64,000 nucleotides of DNA from Microbacterium sp. BH-3-3-3 (GCF_001792815.1 NZ_CP017674.1:3100001-3164000); one strand, 5' to 3'; numbered from the stretch's first letter, positions 1 to 9,084 are shown. Program-made: numbers and translations. The notes: a model not told the origin generated them from the letters alone.

Positions 1-393
1 CACATCCACCTCTACGGCGTCGCCGCCGTCGAGGCCACCGACGACGAGGGCGTGGTCAAGGTCACCCAGCTCGTCGAGAAGCCCAAGGCCGAAGACGCCC
101 CCTCGAACCTCGCGATCATCGGTCGCTACGTGCTCGGCCCCGACGTGTTCGGCATCCTCGAGCACACCGAGCCCGGCAAGGGCGGCGAGATCCAGCTGAC
201 CGACGCGCTCGAAGAGCTCGCCACCGGTGGCGGTGACGGCGGCGGCGTGTACGGCGTCGTCTTCCGCGGCCGCCGTTACGACACCGGCGACCGCGTCGAC
301 TACATCAAGGCCATCGTGCAGCTCGCCGCCGACCGCGACGACCTCGGCCCGGCCCTGCGCCCGTGGTTCAAGGAGTTCGCAGCGGGTCTCTGA
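1..393 (+). CDS. galU: UTP-glucose-1-phosphate uridylyltransferase, C-terminal part
   Basis: The enzyme makes UDP-glucose from UTP and glucose 1-phosphate in the cytoplasm, feeding cell-wall and exopolysaccharide synthesis. The frame is open from the first base, so the N-terminal half lies outside the window and about 130 residues remain. Visible GalU features are the VEKP stretch, the IIGRYVLGPDVF segment, the GGEIQLTDAL motif and the late RYDTGD(R)xDYIKA segment, all in family order. The gene stops 14 bases before the acetyltransferase gene on the same strand, which suggests co-transcription. In many actinobacteria a glp/moeA gene sits between galU and rimJ, and it is absent here. Confidence 0.93.
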   Translation, partial: HIHLYGVAAVEATDDEGVVKVTQLVEKPKAEDAPSNLAIIGRYVLGPDVFGILEHTEPGKGGEIQLTDALEELATGGGDGGGVYGVVFRGRRYDTGDRVDYIKAIVQLAADRDDLGPALRPWFKEFAAGL

Positions 394-407
394 CCCGGCG
401 AGAAGCC

Positions 408-1031
408 ATGGATCTGTCGGTTCCGAGGCGACACGACGAGGTCTCGATCCGTCTCATCCGCAACCGCGATGCGCGGGTGCTCCAACAGCAGCTGATCGAC
501 AACCGTTCGTGGTTGCGCCGGTGGGAGGCGACCAGCCCCGACGGGCCGGTCTCGTTCGACATGCGCCTCGGCATCCGTCGTCTGCTGCAGCAGTACCGTG
601 ACGGCCTCGGCGTCCCCTTCGTGATGGCGTGGGACGACGAGGTCGCCGGGCAGCTGAACGTGTGGGGGGTGTCGCGCGGTTCGCTCGCCTCGGCGACGAT
701 CGGGTACTGGGTCGCCGAAGAGTACGCGGGGCGCAACATCACCACCGTGAGCGTGGCCATGGCCACCGACGTGTGCTTCACCGAGCTCAACCTGCATCGC
801 GTCGAGATCTGCATCCGGCCCGAGAACCATGCGAGTCTGCGCGTCGTCGAGAAGCTCGGCTTCCGCTACGAGGGACTCCGCCGCCGATACATCCATATCG
901 ACGGCGACTGGCGCGACCACTACGCCTTCGCCCTCGTGCGCGAAGAGGTGCCGCACGGTGTGCTCGACCGGTGGACGCGGGGTCAGGTGCCGCCCGATGC
1001 GGCGCGCATTCCGCCGGCCGATCGGCTGTGA
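408..1031 (+). CDS. rimJ: GNAT N-acetyltransferase, RimJ type
   Basis: This is a 207-residue acetyl-CoA-dependent acetyltransferase of the RimJ/RimL group, which acetylates the N-terminus of ribosomal proteins or related targets. The ATG at 408 is preceded by GGCGAGAAG, and the frame could extend upstream only by overlapping galU. Family features are YWVAEEYAGRNI before the acetyl-CoA loop, the NLHRVEICIRPENHAS segment, and the LGFRYEGLRRRYIHIDGDWRDHY C-terminus typical of RimJ. It lies between galU and sepX, as in Streptomyces and Corynebacterium. The target protein cannot be told from sequence. Confidence 0.85.
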   Translation: MDLSVPRRHDEVSIRLIRNRDARVLQQQLIDNRSWLRRWEATSPDGPVSFDMRLGIRRLLQQYRDGLGVPFVMAWDDEVAGQLNVWGVSRGSLASATIGYWVAEEYAGRNITTVSVAMATDVCFTELNLHRVEICIRPENHASLRVVEKLGFRYEGLRRRYIHIDGDWRDHYAFALVREEVPHGVLDRWTRGQVPPDAARIPPADRL

Positions 1032-1131
1032 CCGGTTTCGTTCTCTCTTTGCGCGCCTGATCGGCGAAACTCTCGGCACGACACGCGGGTGGATGCCGAG
1101 GTGTGATCTCTCGGTGACCTACCTTTGAGCC

Positions 1132-2187
1132 ATGGGTGGGCAGGTACTGAGCGGTGGCGTGATCGTCTTCGTCGCCGTCGCGCTCTGGTTGGTGTACCTC
1201 TTGCCGTCGTGGCAGAGCCGGCACCGTTTCACCGCCGCCGAGCGTAACGCGGTGCGTCTGAACCAGGCGCTCCGGGTTCTCGCTGAGACGGCTGAGACCC
1301 CGCGTGAGGTGCGCCTCGAGCTCACCACCCGCACCGCCCACCAGCAGCAGAAGCTCGCTCGTCAGGTGCAGGCGCACAAGGCGCAGACCGAGCTGGCCGC
1401 CGCGAAAGCCCGCCTCGAGGTGGCGCGCCTCGAGAACGCCCGCGATCTCGACGTCGTGAAAGAGCAGCGCGCCGCCGCCATCGAACTGGCCCGCGCCGAA
1501 CGCGCCGCGGCGGTCGAGGTCGCCCGCGCCGAGCGCGCCGCGGCCCTCGAGACCACGCGCGCTGAACGCGCCGCCGCGGTCGAGCGGGCGAACGCCGAGC
1601 GCGCCGCGGCCGTCGCGCGCCCCGAACTCCGTCGCGCCCGTGCGCGCCGTCGCTTCCGTCTCTCGGTGACGATGGTCGCCCTGCTCGGCGCGATCGCGGC
1701 GGGTGTCGGAGTGGTCCAGGTCGTCGCGGGCGCCGTTCCCGTGCTCCTCGTCGCCGGCGCCGTGGTGGTGCTCGCCTCTCTCGTGCTGCTGCGTCGCGTG
1801 TCGGTCATCGCCGCGCGCACAGGCGTGCGTCCCCTCGAGGTCGCCGCCCCGCGCGTCGCGGCCGTTGTGCAAGACGTCGCCCTCGTTCCCGAACCGCGTC
1901 CCACCTGGACCCCGCGCGAGCTTCCGCGTCCGCTGGTCGCCTCGGCCGGCTCTCGTGCCGCCGCGGTCGTCGACGAGCAGATCGCTCGCGAGGCGCTGCG
2001 CGCCGCCGCTCGTGAAGAAGCGGCCCGCGAGATCGCCGCGCAGCAGGCGCCTACCCCGATCGAGACGGCACGCCCCGCGGCCGCCGCGGCTCCGGCTTCG
2101 CCATACGCGTCGATGGGATACGTCGACGACAGCGAGATCGAGGACCACGTGCGTCAGCTGCTCGAGCGGCGCGCGGTCGGCGCCTGA
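1132..2187 (+). CDS. sepX: SepX/GlpR-type divisome membrane protein
   Basis: The protein has 351 residues. A transmembrane segment near residues 8-26 is followed by the family-like LLPSWQSRHRF segment, a long charged helix (about 40-165), two adjacent transmembrane segments (about 178-222) and an Ala-rich cytoplasmic tail. This layout and its place after rimJ match SepX of Streptomyces and GlpR of Corynebacterium, which work with FtsZ-associated proteins at septa. Residues 111-155 contain four or five near-identical 11-residue units built on ERAAAVExARA, indicating a hendecad coiled coil. Assignment rests on architecture and gene order. The usual partner gene glp is not adjacent. Confidence 0.7.
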   Translation: MGGQVLSGGVIVFVAVALWLVYLLPSWQSRHRFTAAERNAVRLNQALRVLAETAETPREVRLELTTRTAHQQQKLARQVQAHKAQTELAAAKARLEVARLENARDLDVVKEQRAAAIELARAERAAAVEVARAERAAALETTRAERAAAVERANAERAAAVARPELRRARARRRFRLSVTMVALLGAIAAGVGVVQVVAGAVPVLLVAGAVVVLASLVLLRRVSVIAARTGVRPLEVAAPRVAAVVQDVALVPEPRPTWTPRELPRPLVASAGSRAAAVVDEQIAREALRAAAREEAAREIAAQQAPTPIETARPAAAAAPASPYASMGYVDDSEIEDHVRQLLERRAVGA

Positions 2188-2315
2188 GCTCACCCCTCCC
2201 CGTAAGGGAGAGCCGGCGGTATGCCCGAGTCGGAATGCGGCGTCGGAGACCCGAGCGGCGAGTGCGCTCGGGTTCGAGGCATGCCGCTCTGCGTGATAGT
2301 GTTGTCGAGGTTTCC

Positions 2316-2391
2316 GGGCCTGTGGCGCAGTTGGTAGCGCGCCTCGTTCGCATCGAGGAGGTCAGGGGTTCGAATCCCCTCAGGTCCACCA
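2316..2391 (+). tRNA. tRNA-Ala (anticodon CGC)
   Basis: The 76 bases fold as a standard cloverleaf: acceptor GGGCCTG with CAGGTCC, D stem GCGC/GCGC, anticodon arm CCTCG-TTCGCAT-CGAGG with anticodon CGC at 2349-2351, T stem AGGGG/CCCCT with loop TTCGAAT, and an encoded CCA. It is the apparent integration target of the genomic island that begins immediately downstream, because the recombinase frame on the other strand runs straight into it. Confidence 0.95.
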
Positions 2392-4216
2392 TAAGAGGCT
2401 TACTAGAATCACCGTCGTCGTAGATGCCGGAGAAGATAGCCTCGCAAAGTCCGACAGTATTTACTTCAGAGAGACCGCCGTTTTCGGCGGTCTCTCTTTG
2501 TCTTGACCGATCACGGCCTGTGCTGGCCGTGAGTGAGGTCCATCCTCGGTGGGCAGCGAGGATTTCGTCGAGGGGTTCCTTGACGTCGTCGCCGATTACT
2601 TGATCGTGTGCGATGTAGAGGTTGTTGAAGACGGCCTGCTTCAGTTCTCGGCGAATCTGGTCGCTCGACGCGAGATGTAGGGCTCGCACGTCGGTCAGGA
2701 GATCGAGGAAGGTCTCGATGTGGCGCTTGCCCGTTGCCAGGTCGGCCGTCGCTATTGACAGTTGTTCACGAAGGGTCTCGCGTTCGGTTCCGATCTCGCG
2801 GAGTCGTTGACGGATGCGTTCTTGGGGGAGTGAGCCGTCGGCGGCGAGGTCCAGAAGGTTGTCTTCCTTGGCCTGGATGGCAACGAGCCTGTCCCTTAGC
2901 TGCCCGCGCCGGATGTGCTCGGCGCCTGCCTCGTCTCGAACAGCTTGTTCGATCGTGCTGCGGACGATCTGTGTGAACTCTGGTGAGAGTTCCACTGTCT
3001 TGTAGTGGTCCTCGATTGCGGCTTCGATGTTGTCGACGTGAGAGAACGGTGCGTCACAGGTTCCGTCCTGGGTTCCGCGGCAGGAGAAGTACCAGTACTC
3101 GCCGCCGTGGCGACCGATCGTGCGTTGTTGGATGAGTCGGCGATCGACGTTCCGTTCGAGCCGACAGTGGCCGCACCACAGGCTCCTCTTCAGATAGTGG
3201 GTGTGCTAGCGGCGGCGCTCTCCGGCGACTCCGCGGGTGTCCAGGACGGTCTGAACGCGGTCGAACAGGCTCGTTTCGATGAGCGGCTCATGCCGTCCTT
3301 TGTAGATCTCGTCCTTGTAAGCGATCTCACCGGGGTAGTACCGGTCGCGCAGCATCTGCTGGATCTTGGTGTCTGAGATCGGTCCAGCCGGTCGGCGTGC
3401 GGTCGGCCTGGTCGTGAGGCCACGTTCTGTGAGTTCGTCAGCGATGTCTTGGAAGGTGTTTGTGCCTGCTGCGTACAGCTCGAACGCGAGCTTGACGAAG
3501 GGGGCTCGTTGGGGGTCGATCGCGACGGTGTTGATTTTCCGACCCTCGGTGTTGTCCGTGACGTTGAGATATCCGATGGGTGCACGCCCGAGCGCTCCCC
3601 CGTTCTTGGCCTTCTGCGACATTCTGTAGGCGATGTCGGCGCCGTCTTCGCGGGAGCGGTATTCGTTGAAGGCGGCGAGGATGCCGTGCATGAGTTGCCC
3701 GACCGGCGTCGCGTCGATGGACTCCGTTGCGGAGACGAGTTCCACCCCGCGCTTCTGCAGGTCGGCCATGACGACAGCATCGTCGATCCGGTTTCGGGCG
3801 AAGCGGGAGAGCTTGTAGACGATGACATAGTCGACGTCGTGGTCGCGGCGGATGCGTTCGAGCATCTCTTGAAAGGTCACGCGCTTCGTCATTTCGGTGG
3901 CCGAGCGGCCAGGTTCGATGTACTCGGCAACGATGTTCAGCCCGAGCTGCTCGGCTTTGCGCTGGCACGAGACGCGTTGCGCCGGGATGGAGATGCCTTC
4001 ATGGTCGTAGTCGGTGTTGACTTGGCCTTTTGATGAGAGGCGCATGTAGATCACTGCGCGGGTGCCGGGCGCCGCGGTGGCGGCGAGCACAGTGTCGACA
4101 GAAGCCGACTGGTGCGTGTCGCGGTCGGGCTCGATCAGGATGGTCTGCAGGGCGGTCGGCGCGCCTACGAAGGCGGGCGGGGCGGCGATGGCGGCTTGCG
4201 TCGTTGGGGTGTTCAT
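2392..4216 (-). pseudogene. Large serine recombinase (island integrase) with an in-frame amber codon
   Basis: The ATG at 4216 follows GGAGGA at a good distance. The resolvase domain shows YMRLSSKGQ with the likely nucleophile Ser61, then YKLSRFARNR and LAAFNEYRS. The recombinase domain follows. At 3206-3208 the codon is TAG, after residue 336, in the sequence GERRR-stop-HTHYLK. The same frame continues with a zinc ribbon (CGHC, then CRGTQDGTC) and a long coiled-coil tail, so one base change splits the gene. The frame then runs antisense through tRNA-Ala, giving DLRGFEPLTSSM, and does not stop until 2051, inside the sepX antisense. The C-terminus is therefore set by the integration junction. 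It is inactive unless the amber is suppressed or is a sequencing error. Confidence 0.85.
2468..2504 (+). terminator. Rho-independent terminator
   Basis: A perfect 13-bp stem (AGAGAGACCGCCG, loop TTTT, CGGCGGTCTCTCT) is followed by TTGTCTT. It lies about 75 bases after tRNA-Ala on the same strand. On the other strand it falls inside the recombinase frame. Confidence 0.75.
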
Positions 4217-4391
4217 GGGGCGGGTTCCTCCGGTTAGGTCCTCCGGATTAACGCTCTTCGCGGCCTGCTTGTCCAGTCCTTCGGGGCCTTCCAGGGCGGG
4301 TTCAAGGGTTCGGCTCGGGGGTCGCGTTTCGTTGTACTTTTTGCCTCGTGATGCGGCTGCTGACTGCGTTGCCGGAGCGGTCGTAGCGTCG

Positions 4392-4583
4392 CTATCTGAT
4401 GAAGGCATGGATGCGCCCTTCCGCGATGTCCGCGGCTTTGCTGCGGGAGTCCCCGCCTGGAAGGGACCTGAAGTGGCGGAACCGGGGGCGGTGGGGCGGT
4501 GGGTGTTCGTCGTGAAGCGAAGACCGACCGGAACACCGAGCCGAATACTCGGCCACCCTCCTCAAGGTGTCGAGCAGACTCAT
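4392..4583 (-). CDS. Small hypothetical protein coupled to the TraG-like gene
   Basis: A frame of 63 codons begins with ATG at 4583 and overlaps the stop of the TraG-like pseudogene by the four bases ATGA, with a GGTGAG sequence upstream. This points to translational coupling. The predicted protein is short, basic and Pro/His-rich in the middle, with no recognised domain. It may be the remnant of a longer gene, since the adjoining sequence up to 4216 contains no convincing gene. Coding status is uncertain. Confidence 0.35.
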   Translation of the reverse strand: MSLLDTLRRVAEYSARCSGRSSLHDEHPPPHRPRFRHFRSLPGGDSRSKAADIAEGRIHAFIR

Positions 4584-5740
4584 GATCGCCTCACCTTCTG
4601 ATGCGACGAGCGATCCGTTGCCGCACCTGACACCTCGGTATTGGAATCCACGGCAGGGCTCGTCGGCGGCAATGAGGCTTGGAGCAGAGCGCCGTACCTG
4701 GCTCGGCTGAGTTCGCGGATCTGTCGGCGCTTCCCTATACGAGGCGCAGGCTCCAGGGTGCGGGCGGAGCACCAGCCGGTTGGGATCCCGCCAGCGATGA
4801 GGTGGGCGTAGATCTCGAAGCGTGGCAGGGCCTGGAAGTCCTCGGCAGTCAGGTGCGGTGCCTGGCGAGCGAGGTCGCGGGCGTCGGCGTCGTGGAGCGC
4901 GAACACGACCTTGCTGCGGGCGTTGACGTCGAAGTCCTGTCGCATCCAGCTGGTAGTTGCCCCCGGTGTTGATGCGCGACGGTGAGTCCGACACCGGAGG
5001 AGCGGAAGACACTCATGGCATCGCCGACGGAGGTCGGCAGGTGCGGGTAGTTCTGGACTTCGTCGATGAACACGAACCCGGGGCGCTTCTCCGGGTACTT
5101 CTCGGTTGCGCGTTCGATGGTGGCCATGAAGATCTCGGCCACGATCAGGCTGCCGAGGAGCTTGGATGCCCCGGTGCCGACCAGCGCCTCGTTCAGCGGC
5201 ACGAGGACGGTCTTGCGTTCGCGGAAGACATCGCGGAGCCGGAACCGCGGGCGGGCTTGCCCGAGCACGGCAACGAGGGGCTTTCGCATCAGGAGCTTGC
5301 GGAGCTTGTTCAGTGGTGCGGCGATCATGGCGGCGCGTTGCCCCGGGCGGAGGTCTTCGAACTCGGCCCAGAACGCTGCCAGCGTCGGGTCATCCTGGAC
5401 AGCAGCGATGACCGGGCGGCGGAAAGCGGCGTCGGTCAGGAGTGTCGGCAGATCGATCAGGGTGAATGGCTCGGATCGCTCCTGCCCTGCGCGGGCGAGC
5501 GAGAGCAGCGATCCGTGGATGAGGTACTCGGTGCGTGGACCCCCACCCCTCTTCGAAGGTGGCGGCGAGGGCGGCGATGATGCCGTCGACGACGATGTGT
5601 GGGTCGCGGTCGCCGACGTCGAGGGGGTTGAACCCGACGGGCACCTCGGTATCGGAGGCATCGAGCACGATGACGTGTTCGGCTTCGCTCGGCTGCAGGG
5701 CGTTCAGGATGTAGTCGACCAGTTGCAGCATTGGCCGCAA
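4580..5740 (-). pseudogene. TraG/TraD-like conjugative coupling ATPase, truncated and frameshifted
   Basis: Three reading frames together give one continuous protein resembling actinobacterial type IV secretion/DNA-transfer ATPases. The first piece (5740 to about 5545) has HVIVLDASDTEVPVGFNPLD. The second (about 5545 to 4965) holds TEYLIHGSLL, the PLNKLRKLL segment and the Walker B stretch FVFIDEVQNYPHLP, ending in VGLTVAHQH. The third (about 4960 to 4580) holds DFDVNARSKVVFALHDADA and GGIPTGWCSARTL. One extra base near 5541 in a G-run and one missing base near 4960 account for the shifts. The N-terminal membrane region and the Walker A motif are absent, because similarity stops abruptly near 5735. 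The gene cannot make an active ATPase. Confidence 0.8.
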
Positions 5741-5790
5741 GGGTTGGCTTCACGGACATCGTGAAGCGACCGTCTGTCGGCGAGGGTGAT

Positions 5791-6048
5791 GTGTCGAACG
5801 AGGAAATTCGCTTCGGCAGTGCTGAGCTCGCAGCGAAGCTCGCTGAACGACAGGTCGAATTATTGGTCTGTGTGTTCCGCCACCCGGTCAAGGCGCTGCT
5901 TGGCTCCGAAGGTGCTCCTGGACTGCAGGCGCGGACCACAGCGTCGGGGGCCAAGGTCTTTCGGATGCCGGGGCCGTACGACAAGCGTGAGAATGTCCAG
6001 CGTGTGATGGCCGAACTCACCGCCGTCCTGACGGCGCGCTCCACCTAG
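5791..6048 (+). CDS. Hypothetical protein
   Basis: A frame of 85 residues starts at GTG 5791, with CGAGGGTGA just upstream. An earlier in-frame start exists at 5731 but lacks a ribosome site and overlaps the broken ATPase end. The sequence contains RFGSAELAAKLAERQVELLV and ends FRMPGPYDKRENVQRVMAELTAVLTARST. No family was recognised. It begins where the TraG-like gene is cut off, so it may be the surviving end of a gene joined by the same deletion. The following 273 bases, up to 6321, show no supportable gene. Confidence 0.4.
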   Translation: MSNEEIRFGSAELAAKLAERQVELLVCVFRHPVKALLGSEGAPGLQARTTASGAKVFRMPGPYDKRENVQRVMAELTAVLTARST

Positions 6049-6321
6049 ACCAGACGCGAGTCCGCTACCTGTCTCACGTAGGGATGGAGGCGTCTGATTG
6101 CTGGAGAGCCGCGAGCCAATCTCGTGCTGTCTGAGCTTCGACTTCCGACCTCCGAGGACGGCACGACTCGATGGCCGCGCGTTCCCCGCCCCCATCTGCG
6201 TGGCGCGCGGCGGCAGCGATGGTGCGGACCAACATCACGCCAGCGCACTTCGCATCGCATTCTGGCCTGCGCATGCTGACCTGGCAAGCTGGCACCTACG
6301 CCAACGTAGAGGGGATGCGCG

Positions 6322-7431
6322 ATGACCGATGAGCCTTTCGGTGCCGACGACGACGTAGCCGACCGCAAGCACGTCGAACGCGAACGCGCGAAGCTTCGAA
6401 ACTTCGTCAAGAATCTCCGCACTGAGGACGTTGACTCCGGGAACTGGTTTGCAGAGCTTTGTGCTGTCGCGCTGGAAACGTACACAGAAAAGGCGACGTG
6501 GGAGTACTTCCAGGAGCGCTACGAAGGAGTTCCTCCCGACGGCATTGTCGATCAGCGGATCAAGCTCGCCGCCCGGTACGCCGCTCTCGAAGGAGGGCTA
6601 TCCGCCTCGGCGTACACCACTGCCATCATCGCGACGCTGGGCAGCCGCAGCGGCGCGGCGAAAGCCACCATTCCGGCCGCGCTTGCGACACTCATGGTCG
6701 ATGTCGTGTTCGTGACACAGCTTCAGCTTCGCTTGGCGTATGACATTTCGGTCCTGTACCGAGTCCCGCTCGACGTCTCCGATCCCGAGGACTTGTGGAA
6801 GCTGATCCGAGTGGCGTTCACGATCAAGAGTGGTGAGGTTATTCGAGAGAGCGTGATCAAGGTCGTGCCACCGATCATGCGAAGGGTCATCAAGCGGTAC
6901 TACTCAGGAGCGGTGCTGACTACCGCTAAAAGCCTCCCGGTGATCGGCAAGTACCTGCTGCAGCGGAACGTGGTCAAGGTCGGTATCCCGCTCGTCGGTA
7001 TTCCGCTCGCAGTGCTCTTTAACCGATATTCGACGCTGATCGCGGGGCGTCATGCTCGCACCGTTTTCCGAAACGACGCGCGTGTGATCCGAATCGCCGA
7101 AGAGCTATCCGAGCGGACACGTCACCCGCAGCTGATGCTCTGGGTAGCGTGGCTGGTGATCGAGGCCGATGCCCGTATCTCCGACGACGAAGCACTGCTA
7201 TTCAGGCACCTGGTGAAGCTCATTCGGGAAGATCACGCGTTCGTCGATGAGCGGCTTGCCAAGCTTCTGGACCTCGATCCTGCCGAGGTCTGGCAGCTCC
7301 TTGAAGCTGAGCCTGGCGATCTCGACGACGTTGTTGATGCAGCCCAGCAAGTGGCTGCGATTGATGGCGAGACCAACGGCGCGGAGCACGCCATCATCAG
7401 CGAGCTTCAGGACCGATGTGATCGACGCTGA
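6322..7431 (+). CDS. EcsC-like protein with a C-terminal TerB-like domain
   Basis: The protein has 369 residues. A charged N-terminus precedes a region resembling the EcsC family: AAKATIPAALATLMVDVVFVTQLQLRLAYDISVLY, then the LDVSDPEDLWKLIRVAF helix and an amphipathic hydrophobic stretch (about residues 190-240). The last 110 residues, from LMLWVAWLVIEADARISDDEALLFRHL onward, look like a TerB tellurite-type helical domain with acidic positions. Both families are poorly understood and occur in accessory and stress or defence loci. Membrane association is inferred from hydrophobicity. The ATG at 6322 is preceded by GAGGGGATGCGCG. It stands alone on its strand. Confidence 0.6.
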   Translation: MTDEPFGADDDVADRKHVERERAKLRNFVKNLRTEDVDSGNWFAELCAVALETYTEKATWEYFQERYEGVPPDGIVDQRIKLAARYAALEGGLSASAYTTAIIATLGSRSGAAKATIPAALATLMVDVVFVTQLQLRLAYDISVLYRVPLDVSDPEDLWKLIRVAFTIKSGEVIRESVIKVVPPIMRRVIKRYYSGAVLTTAKSLPVIGKYLLQRNVVKVGIPLVGIPLAVLFNRYSTLIAGRHARTVFRNDARVIRIAEELSERTRHPQLMLWVAWLVIEADARISDDEALLFRHLVKLIREDHAFVDERLAKLLDLDPAEVWQLLEAEPGDLDDVVDAAQQVAAIDGETNGAEHAIISELQDRCDRR

Positions 7432-7539
7432 CGACGAGTTCGCGGTCCCTACTCGCGCACGATGCGGTGATGTCCGACATTTCGATCAAGCGGAGCTGGA
7501 AGTGCCGGAACGCTGAAGCGCGCTAAGGGGAATGAGGCG

Positions 7540-8064
7540 CTAATTCGGATTCAGCCCGTGGCCGCGCGTATCGAGAGCGACCTTGAAGTGGCTCTCCGCC
7601 GCGTTGATAACCGGGGTCGGCGTCGAAGGGTCAAAGACGCGCAGGAGTGAGAAGCGGAAGCTCTTCGGGTCGAGGCACTTCGAGTCGCGGTTGTCGCCGT
7701 GCCCGTTGGTCGCGTAGGCGTTCCAGCGCTGGCGAATGTTCTCCGCGCCGTCCGCTTTGCCCACATACCGCCGCCCGTCGCGTGTGTCCGTAATCAGGTA
7801 CACACCGATCACGGACGACAGCGCAGTGCGCCACGAGGCGTATCGATGCTCCCGCATCACCGCCTGCAGCTGCGCGTGATCCAGGATAAGGCGATCGAAG
7901 CCAGGAAACGGAACGGGCTGAGCATCGGCAATCTCCATCACCGGGTATCCAGCAGCCGTCGGGCCATTGAGCCGCCAGGTGCGCGGCGATCGCCAACCGA
8001 TCACCAGGCGGTTTCGAAGGTCCGCCATGCGCGCGGATTCGACAAGGTCGAAGGTGCGGCGCAC
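7540..8064 (-). CDS. GIY-YIG nuclease family protein, possibly N-terminally truncated
   Basis: The C-terminal half shows the GIY-YIG fold signature as GVYLITDTRDGRRYVGKA, followed by IRQRWNAYATNGHGDN, with Arg and His positions typical of this bacterial subgroup. The final Asn- and Glu-containing region, INAAESHFKVALDTRGHGLNPN, carries the expected metal-site Glu. These proteins usually have a longer N-terminal part. Here the frame upstream of GTG 8064 continues with plausible family-like residues but no start codon before a TAG about 20 codons upstream, so the 5' end may be lost. Function is unknown; family members are putative DNA nucleases. Confidence 0.6.
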   Translation of the reverse strand: MRRTFDLVESARMADLRNRLVIGWRSPRTWRLNGPTAAGYPVMEIADAQPVPFPGFDRLILDHAQLQAVMREHRYASWRTALSSVIGVYLITDTRDGRRYVGKADGAENIRQRWNAYATNGHGDNRDSKCLDPKSFRFSLLRVFDPSTPTPVINAAESHFKVALDTRGHGLNPN

Positions 8065-8427
8065 CCCGTCATTTTCGGTCTCGCCGCGATTCTCTACGAC
8101 AGACCAGAGGCGCGAGATCGAACGCGAAGCGAAGACCTAGCAGAGCGCGATCGAGGCGATCTTCGGTGGATCCGCGGCCGGGGGAGCGAAGGCTCCTGCG
8201 CCTCGTGGCAAGACTGCCTGACTGAGCTGCAGCGCGAGCTGCACCTCGTCGGGCAACACTCCCTCCCTCGTTTCTGGGGGTACGGGAGAGGGGCGGCTGT
8301 CCCGGGTATCGAGTGCCATGCGCACTCTGCCCGGGCGGCTGCCCGAAACCACCTCGTTGGTGCCCTGCGGCTTCCATCTAGAGAATCGACCGGGTTCTCG
8401 GCCGCTCACGTCAAGGAGGTGTGCACA

Positions 8428-8929
8428 TTGGTTCAAGGCATTGTCGTCCCGAGTGACGAAAGAGCACCCGTCGAGGTCTGCGAGTTTCGCAGCCTCGAGG
8501 ACTACCAGACTGCCGTCGACGGCTGGATCGAACCCATCGATATCCCGCTGCTCGGCATCACGGTCTACGTCAACGAAGGCGCCCGACGCCGACGGATGGC
8601 ACTGAACTCTCGAGCCACGCTGCTCTGGTGGTTCTTCACCCCCTCGGCACGGCTCCAAGTCATGCTGATGGGCGACGTCGTCATCCGCCGGGTGCCTCGA
8701 GGACGAGTACTCCGCGGGCGCCGTCCCCGACGACATCGCCCGCAAGCTCACCGACGGCGCCGAGTACGCGATACAGATGCGCCCCGTCGGGGGCGCCATC
8801 TGGTTCGAAACCCGCACCAGCTTCAAGTCATACTTCGACGCGCTGCTCTGGGGCATGCTCATCGCCGAACGCTGGCGCAGCACCGACGAGGTGCGCGTCG
8901 TGCGCGTCCCGCAAGACATCGAGGACTGA
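8428..8929 (+). pseudogene. DUF3846 domain protein, frameshifted copy
   Basis: A TTG start at 8428 follows AAGGAGGTG. The first 90 codons read MVQGIVVPSDERAPVEV through DGWIEPIDIPLLGITVYVNEG to MLMGDVVI, which is DUF3846. Around 8698 the frame shifts by one base, and the homologous C-terminus resumes as LEDEYSAGAVPDDIARKL and ends EVRVVRVPQDIED at 8929. Aligned with the intact copy at 9085 the order is collinear, so one inserted base inactivates this paralogue. DUF3846 proteins are common on actinobacterial plasmids and phages, and their role is unknown. Confidence 0.75.
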
Positions 8930-9084
8930 CACCTCCGACCACGGCGGGCAGCACGGTTCGGGCTGAGTGCTCCGCGCACTCGCCTGACCGCGCTCCCGCC
9001 AACTCAACGTCCGGCACTCGTTCGTGTTCTGCGGTTGTTCAAGAACTTTCCCGGTTCCCGGTCGCACGCACGAAGGAGGAAGAC

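Noticed and set aside
787..2193. Long antisense frame opposite sepX
   Set aside because: It reads as low-complexity Arg/Gly/His sequence produced by the GC-rich coiled coil on the other strand.
2051..2391. C-terminal 110 codons of the recombinase as a real protein domain
   Set aside because: This part is the antisense of tRNA-Ala and sepX, read only because no stop occurs at the junction.
4217..4408. N-terminal extension of the recombinase from ATG 4408
   Set aside because: The start at 4216 has a strong GGAGGA site, and the extension is low-complexity with no family match.
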